From Chrysomallon squamiferum (Eukaryota; Mollusca; Gastropoda; Neomphalida; Peltospiridae), in assembly GCA_012295275.1 (NCBI GenBank), contig CM022677.1, positions 16,310,825 to 16,325,824 on the forward strand: DNA of 15,000 nucleotides, written 5' to 3'. The notes below the pieces were generated by a model, which was not told the origin of the DNA, searched no databases, and saw nothing but the letters and a program-made list of their open reading frames with translations. The translations under genes were made by a program, and so were the position numbers. Position 1 is the first letter of the stretch; each line of letters opens with the position of its first letter. Shown piece by piece: positions 9,955-15,000 of the stretch.

Positions 9955-10130
9955 GTACGTCTGATTAGACTCTGCACTTAGACAATATTCGGGAACGCAC
10001 TGGCGCAGGAGGACAAAGTTCAATCACGTCCTCACAAACCCGTCAGATGCCGCTGACGAGACTCGAACTTGTGACACCCATTCACCCGCACTCCGAAGGC
10101 GGACGATCTTACCGTTCGGCCATGAAGATA
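9955..10130 (-). mobile_element. Probable tRNA-derived SINE relic
   Basis: On the minus strand, an A-box-like TGGCCGAACGGT (10122-10111) is followed at tRNA-like spacing by a perfect B-box match GTTCGAGTC (10068-10060). Between them, CCGC and GCGG can form an anticodon-type stem. The T-arm would pair at four of five positions, but the acceptor ends do not pair, so this is not a functional tRNA. About 100 bases of unrelated unique sequence follow towards 9955, as in the body of a SINE. A 6-base hairpin (CGTCAG/CTGACG, 10041-10058) lies just past the B-box. I could not define the 3' tail or target-site duplications. I do not recognise the SINE family. Confidence 0.5.
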
Positions 10131-10164
10131 ACCAATATGTGCACATGTCAATAGCAGTAATAAC

Positions 10165-10372
10165 AGTCTCTGTCTGTCTTTCTGTTTGTCTTTTACTCTG
10201 ACTTTATGTCCTTCTGTCTGTCTGTCTATATATCTACATATCTATAGGTCTACCGTTTGCTGTATATGCCTATCTTCGTACCTACCTGTCTGTATATCTG
10301 TCTACCTTTCTATATATCTAGCTATCTCTCTGTCCATCTATTTATCTTTCTGTTTATTATTTATTTATTTCT
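10165..10372. repeat. Degenerate CTGT/CTAT tetranucleotide repeat
   Basis: Imperfect TCTGTCTG, TCTATATC and CTATCTTT units on the + strand, the complement of the GATA/GACA tracts near 541 and 3085. It runs into the (CT)n tract. Confidence 0.8.
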
Positions 10373-10375
10373 CCA

Positions 10376-11023
<648 letters not shown>

Positions 11024-11445
11024 TTACTATTACTACTACTATTACTACTACTATTGCGCCTATTGCTACTGATATTACTACTACTACTACTATTACCTCT
11101 ACTGCTGCTACTACTACTGATACTTCTACTACTATTACTACAATAATACCAATTACCTTTATTGCTGCTGTTGCTGGATTTACTGCTACTGCTACTACTA
11201 CTACTACTCCTACAACATCTACTGTACTACTAACAGTACTACTGCTACTGTTACTAACAATACTATTGCTGTTGCTGCTATTGCTACTGCTATTCCTACT
11301 AGTACCACTAGCATTGCTATAACTACTACTACTACTACTACTACTATAACTACTATTACTACTAGTGTCACTATTACCACTACAACTATTACTACTACTA
11401 TTACTACCGCTGCTTCTATTACTCTCCTACTATTACCATCATAAA
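11024..11445. repeat. Degenerate (ACT)n block D
   Basis: ACT, ATT, GCT and ACC triplets on the + strand with substitutions, the same family of text as blocks A-C and containing the same ACTAGTAC word (11298-11305). The 80-residue minus frame and the 89-residue + frame that starts in it are repeat translations. Confidence 0.9.
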
Positions 11446-11622
11446 ATAACACTGATCTCAAACGATAACAGATTTTGTTATTACTTCAGAGAAATTCATC
11501 TACAAAATTCTTACATTCTTTTTAAAAGTATTATTGTGAAGGCGGGCTTCTGGCATTCGATCCAAAAACCTTCAGCATTAAAACCGAGGCTTAACCACAA
11601 CCTTATTGAGTATGTGAGTAAA

Positions 11623-11632
<10 letters not shown>
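11446..11632. other. Short unique stretch
   Basis: Mixed sequence of unknown nature. ATTCGATCC at about 11556-11564 loosely resembles a B-box but lacks a matching A-box, so I do not call an RNA gene or SINE. A short TA run (11622-11633) leads into the (AG)n tract. Confidence 0.4.

Positions 11633-11709
<77 letters not shown>
11633..11709. repeat. (AG)n dinucleotide microsatellite
   Basis: About 38 uninterrupted AG units on the + strand. Confidence 0.98.
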
Positions 11710-11712
<3 letters not shown>

Positions 11713-12134
11713 TTGTAGTTGATTTAAAATAGTACATTAAAACGAAGATGGTCGCTCTTTGGTATTCCCTTGCAACTATGCTGTACGGTAACTAGGCAAC
11801 AAACAATTTTCCAAAATTTAAAGTTAAAGAAAAAAATATGGAAGTCGTTTTTACGGAAACCTAATTTAGTCGAAGAGAAATATTTATGTTTCGTTCTGAA
11901 AATAGAAACTAAGATAGAAAGAAGGACGGAGAAATAAAATACGTAAATTAAATGTAAATAAAGAATTGGGTAACAAAATGTCTATAAATCGAATGCAATA
12001 AATGTAATAAAATAAAATGAATATTAATAATATCAGCCACTGCGATAATAATAATAATAATAATTAATAACTAATAAAAATAATAATGATGATGATAATG
12101 ATAGCCCGAAAGTAAATGATTAAACTCAATTATA
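11710..12134. other. AT-rich unique stretch, no gene seen
   Basis: A-rich sequence with an (ATA)n run at about 12044-12062 and ATG/ATA triplets after it. No coding or RNA signal was recognised. Confidence 0.5.
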
Positions 12135-12510
12135 TTTGAATATGAGATATTAAAACTGAATAAATAAATAAATGACAATGTTCAAAACAAGGTGAAAAAA
12201 TGAGTAAACAAACAAATATGTAGTGAAACAAAAGACACAAATAAATAAACAAATAAATTAATAAATGAATGAATAAATAGATAAATAATTAAATAAATAA
12301 ACAAATAAATTAATAAATAAACAAATAAATTAATAAATGAATGAATGAATAAATAAATAAACACATAAATAAATAAATAAACAGACAAATGAATAAATAA
12401 ATAAACAGATAAATAAATTAATTAATGAATAAATAGATAAATAAATAAATAAACAAACAGATAAATAAATAAGTAGATTAATAAATAAATAAATAAATAT
12501 AACGAAAAGA
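12135..12510. repeat. Degenerate (AAAT)n array with AAAC/AATG variants
   Basis: Tetranucleotide array of AAAT with AAAC, AATG and AGAT variants on the + strand. A longer word ACAAATAAATTAATAAAT recurs at 12249, 12301 and 12321, showing higher-order duplication. The minus-strand frames over 12182-12658 (Tyr/Leu/Phe/Ile) are artefacts of the repeat. Confidence 0.95.
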
Positions 12511-12552
12511 AAAAGAAAGAAAAAATCCAAAATCCAAAACAAATCACCACAT

Positions 12553-12585
12553 AACACACAAAGACACACACACCACACACACACA

Positions 12586-12658
<73 letters not shown>

Positions 12659-12666
12659 TCACACAC
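12553..12666. repeat. (AC)n dinucleotide microsatellite
   Basis: Imperfect CACACA from about 12553, becoming an uninterrupted AC run over 12592-12654 and ending in ACTCACTCACACAC. Confidence 0.97.
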
Positions 12667-13010
12667 GGGCGTATAAAGTGATAATCTACAGAACATCTTG
12701 CAGTGATAACGATTTCCCACGAGACGAGACCCCGAGAGCGAAAGATCCGCAATAATTACACGGACGATTTCTCACGGGTTAATTAGCCAATTGTGCACCG
12801 GTTTATTTTCCACCGCGTTCCTGGCGCTTGTACGACTCGATGGAAGGCACCGGATAGATAGATCAGCGATTTGTTTTCTCTCTGTGTGAAAAAAAAAATA
12901 ATAAAAGAAAAAAATAAAAGTTCTGTGGCAGGACTGGAGTTAAAATTGATTCCGTATTGTACTGGGCTATCTTAGCGTTGCGATGTAGACGGTGTCGAGA
13001 ATATGTGAGT
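12667..13010 (+). promoter_or_regulatory. CpG-rich unique patch, candidate promoter/5'UTR of the receptor gene
   Basis: After kilobases of repeats, about 190 bases here hold some 17 CpG steps. TATAAA (12672-12677) is followed 30 bases later by GCAGTG with A at 12702, a standard TATA-to-start distance, although the initiator match is poor. Two exact matches to the CSL/Su(H) site (form TTCYCACR) lie at 12714-12721 and 12769-12776. A GTGAGT donor-like word occurs at 13005-13010. A 5'UTR exon from about 12702 to 13004 spliced to 13948 would join it to the receptor start codon. This is inference, and transcript data would decide. Confidence 0.3.
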
Positions 13011-13199
13011 ACATTACGAGACATTTTTTTTTTCGTTTTTTTTTGTTTTTTTTTCTCTCTCCAGTTTATTGGTTGTTAGCTTGGGCGACATTTTTGTATC
13101 ATTGTTCGAATAGGCTGCCTGGGCTAAAGGAGTTTGAGGAAATAAGGCTGTGATATTTACGATGTGTGTTTCGGAAGTTATAAATATATGAGTAAATAA

Positions 13200-13330
13200 A
13201 TAAGATAGGAAAAAGGGAAGATAAAAGGAACGACAGAAAGAAAGGAAGGAAAGAAGGAAGGGTAGAAAGAAAGAAAGACGTAGAAGAAAAACTAGAGACG
13301 GAAAACTAAAAGTGGGAAGGATTAAAGAAA
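13200..13330. repeat. Degenerate purine-rich (GAAA/GGAA)n repeat
   Basis: Imperfect GAAAG, GGAAG and AGAAAGAAAG units on the + strand. It is decayed microsatellite sequence. Confidence 0.75.
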
Positions 13331-13350
13331 ATTACGTAAATTTATTTCCA

Positions 13351-13440
13351 CCAATCATATTCGATGTTTCTTTCGTAATACGCTTCTCAATGAACTGACC
13401 AATCGTGAATGGGTTTTCATTAGGCCTGCCTTATGATTGG
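13351..13440 (+). promoter_or_regulatory. Cluster of three CCAAT (NF-Y-type) boxes upstream of the receptor gene
   Basis: CCAATCA at 13351-13357, GACCAATCG spanning 13397-13405, and TGATTGGCT (reverse of AGCCAATCA) at 13434-13442. The latter two match the NF-Y form RRCCAATSR. CCAAT boxes in either orientation, several together, are typical of proximal promoters. The cluster lies about 560-650 bases before the start codon. Confidence 0.35.
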
Positions 13441-13822
13441 CTGGTGTTTGTTCGTAAGAATATTAATGTCTGAATGAAACAAGGACGATTTGTGAATACA
13501 CCTTTTTAAAAAAAATTTTTGCCATAAATTTCATCAATTTTCACAAGGACGTAACAATCATTGTGAAGTCAGGAAAAAAAAAAAAACATGGAAAATGATA
13601 CTTAACCCGAGCGGCAAATTAAATCGATTTGACTAACAATGGCGAGGTTTTGACGTGGATATTCTTAGAAATGGATTTTACTTGTTTTCTTTTATTTCAA
13701 GACAGAATCGAGGAATCTTTTAGTTTTCAGACAGACCGACACGGAAAGATGAAGTGCGATTGTTTTGGACAAGAATGAATCGGTCGTAGCTTTTCGTTTT
13801 TCTATTAATATTCTTTTTAAAA

Positions 13823-13835
13823 TTTTATTTTATTA

Positions 13836-13871
<36 letters not shown>

Positions 13872-13889
13872 TTTTTTATTATTATTTTC
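13823..13889. repeat. (ATT)n and T-rich tract
   Basis: TTA/ATT triplets with T-runs make a strongly T-rich stretch that continues as pyrimidine-rich sequence to about 13940. The 60-residue + frame at 13765-13947 crosses it and is low-complexity Leu/Phe. Confidence 0.9.
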
Positions 13890-13919
13890 TTTTTATCTTA
13901 TTTCTTTTCCTTTTTTCAT

Positions 13920-13947
13920 TCTTATTTCGTCGTTTGTTTTTAAATAG
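13920..13947 (+). other. Candidate 3' splice acceptor before the first coding exon
   Basis: Pyrimidine-rich sequence (TTCTTATTTCGTCGTTTGTTTTT) ends in AAATAG at 13942-13947, about 50 bases before the ATG. This would allow a 5'UTR intron, a common arrangement in animal genes. It is equally possible that the transcript simply starts nearby and this AG is not used. Confidence 0.3.
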
Positions 13948-13996
13948 TTCCAAAAAAAAAATTCATAAATATTTTTTCTTTTCTAAAACGGAGAAT

Positions 13997-14705
13997 ATGT
14001 TATTCAGAGACACAGGAATCGTTTCAAATTTCGCAAATTTTGTTCTCTTGTTTTGTTTCACACTCACCATCGTTCTGTCGGACTACGAAGTCAAAATAGC
14101 GGTGATAATACCGGTCGGCAAAGATCGGCTCTTTTCGTCGATGCACGTACTGCCGGTGCTGGACCTCGTTCAGCGGAGGGTCAACGACCTCGACCTTCTT
14201 CCCGGCGCCAACCTGACTTTTTACCTGGGGGACTCGAAGTGCACGCCCAGAGACGCCCCGTTCCAGGCAATCAAGCTGTTCATGGAGAACAAAGTCAACC
14301 TCTACCTCGGCCCGTGCTGCGACTACAGCCTCGCACCCGTCGCCCGCTTCACGCCGTTTTGGAACGTACCGGTTATCTCCCCTGGCGGACTGGCCCACGA
14401 CTTCGGACTGAGCAAAGTGGGACCAAACGCCGAGTTCGGAACGCTCACTCGCGTCGGACCAACGTTCAATTCTCTGGCCATTTCGACACTGCAGCTGGTC
14501 AAGAGCTGGAAGTTTGCCAAAATAAAGCTCATTTACGTCGGGTCGGGTCACAATGACGTCATGCCGAGGTTTTGCTACCTGGCGGGCTCGGCTTTCGGTT
14601 TTTACATCAAGAAGACGAAGATCGAGTTTGATTTCTATAAATACATGCCGGAAAATGACGACGTGGGCACGAAGCTGAAAAACGAAGTAGGAAATGAATT
14701 CGGAG
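13997..14705 (+). CDS. Natriuretic peptide receptor / receptor guanylate cyclase-like protein, first coding exon (N-terminal part)
   Basis: This exon encodes the start of a single-pass cell-surface peptide-hormone receptor. Residues 1 to about 28 form a signal peptide with a hydrophobic core (FVLLFCFTLTIVLS). Residues about 30-236 match the first half of the ANF-receptor ligand-binding domain (type I periplasmic-binding fold): RRVNDLDLLPG (60-70), LGPCCDY (104-110), APVARFTPFWNVPVISPGG (113-131) and TRVGPTFNSLA (151-161). Cys82 and Cys108 correspond to the first conserved disulfide of natriuretic peptide receptors. Cys193 would pair with a Cys in the next exon. NLT (72-74) is an N-glycosylation site. 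The ATG at 13997 is chosen because it directly precedes the signal peptide and has A at -3; the open frame upstream has no ATG. The exon is GC-rich against AT-rich flanks and ends at GGAG|GTATTT in phase 1. Transmembrane, kinase-homology and cyclase domains lie outside the window, so cyclase and clearance types cannot be separated. Confidence 0.9.
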
Positions 14706-14711
14706 GTATTT
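14703..14711 (+). other. 5' splice donor of the receptor exon
   Basis: GAG|GTATTT puts the exon end at 14705. Domain similarity stops here: the frame continues as Ile-Phe-Ser-Ser and then as a microsatellite translation. A GAA|GTAGGA site at 14687 is a less likely alternative. The +3 to +6 bases (ATTT) are weaker than the usual RAGT. Confidence 0.75.
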
Positions 14712-14718
14712 TTTCCTC

Positions 14719-14750
14719 CTTACTTCTTGTTCTTGTTCTTCTTGTTCTTG

Positions 14751-14810
<60 letters not shown>

Positions 14811-14855
14811 CTTCTTCTTCTTCTTCTTCTAATTATTATCATCATCATCATCATT
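14719..14855. repeat. (CTT)n then (ATC)n trinucleotide repeat at the intron start
   Basis: CTT/TTG variants over 14719-14779, then pure TTC units to 14830, then ATC units to about 14855. It begins about 14 bases inside the intron. The receptor frame stays open through it to a stop at 14900-14902, producing Leu, Ser and His runs that should not be taken as protein. Confidence 0.96.
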
Positions 14856-14953
14856 ATTATAATCATCATTATTTCATATTTTTTCATTTTATTTATACCT
14901 GAATCACTGAATTACTTTATTATGCTAATATTCTTACATTCGTTAATGTCCCC

Positions 14954-14956
<3 letters not shown>

Positions 14957-15000
<44 letters not shown>
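14957..15000. repeat. (CT)n microsatellite, cut by the window end
   Basis: CT units run from 14957 to the last base, so the total length is unknown. Confidence 0.98.

Noticed and set aside
10052-10130. A functional tRNA gene on the minus strand
   Set aside because: A- and B-boxes are present but the acceptor ends do not pair and the T stem has a mismatch. Better explained as a SINE head.
11520-11600. Possible SINE or tRNA fragment because of ATTCGATCC
   Set aside because: Only a loose B-box, no A-box at proper spacing and no arm pairing.
12135-12510. Regular spacing of repeated words suggesting a CRISPR array
   Set aside because: The units are tetranucleotide AAAT variants without distinct spacers, and the context is eukaryotic.
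13934-13996. Upstream in-frame extension of the receptor from a TTG
   Set aside because: Not an ATG. The added residues are Lys/Phe-rich from A/T runs and would bury the signal peptide.
14024-14551. 175-residue minus-strand open frame and 167-residue second + frame (14053-14556) over the receptor exon
   Set aside because: Shadows of a GC-rich coding exon. The receptor frame alone carries a signal peptide and conserved family motifs.
14706-14902. Apparent C-terminal extension of the receptor with Leu, Ser and His runs
   Set aside because: Lies past a GT splice donor and is translated (CTT)n/(ATC)n. Family similarity stops exactly at the donor.

Overview
This is eukaryotic, intron-bearing, AT-rich and extremely microsatellite-rich DNA. 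There is no sign of bacterial gene packing, operons, rRNA genes or CRISPR arrays. The one clear gene is the start of a natriuretic-peptide-receptor/receptor-guanylate-cyclase-type membrane receptor. With the sheer load of simple repeats and one tRNA-derived SINE-like piece, this fits an invertebrate animal. A mollusc, probably a cephalopod such as an octopus, is my best guess, but it is inference from genome texture and not from a diagnostic sequence.

Layout: 1-2000 is A/T-rich low-complexity DNA with a degenerate GATA/GACA tract, a stretch dense in TAACG/CGTTA, and a diverged tandem repeat (about 1733-1990). 2054-4350 holds (GT)n, degenerate GATA repeats and two long (CT)n tracts, with little else. 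Four large degenerate (ACT/AGT)n blocks dominate the middle: about 4355-4895, 6078-6900, 8107-9180 and 11024-11445. They are separated by short islands of unique sequence: 4896-6077 (with a cluster of TAATCC motifs), 7021-7310 (CpG-rich, with a perfect inverted repeat and a TATA-like box), 7553-8100 and 9220-9600. At 9708-10130 there are two opposed tRNA-like promoter heads, one of them part of a probable SINE relic. After further (CT)n, (AT)n, (GA)n, (AAAT)n and (AC)n repeats, a unique CpG-rich patch (12667-13010) and a cluster of CCAAT boxes (13351-13440) precede the gene.

The gene: on the + strand, 13997-14705 encodes about 236 residues. It has a signal peptide followed by the first half of an ANF-receptor (type I periplasmic-binding-protein fold) extracellular ligand-binding domain, and ends at a GT splice donor at 14706. 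The rest of the ligand-binding domain, the transmembrane segment and any kinase-homology and guanylate cyclase domains must lie in exons beyond base 15000. It is therefore not possible to tell a guanylyl-cyclase receptor from a clearance-type (NPR-C-like) receptor. The upstream patches are candidate promoter or 5'UTR sequence for it.

Nearly all other long open frames are translations of microsatellites (poly-Leu/Ser, poly-Arg/Glu, poly-Val, poly-Thr) and are not genes. I do not see a convincing new multi-gene system here. The best leads are cis-regulatory motif clusters and unusual repeat architecture.
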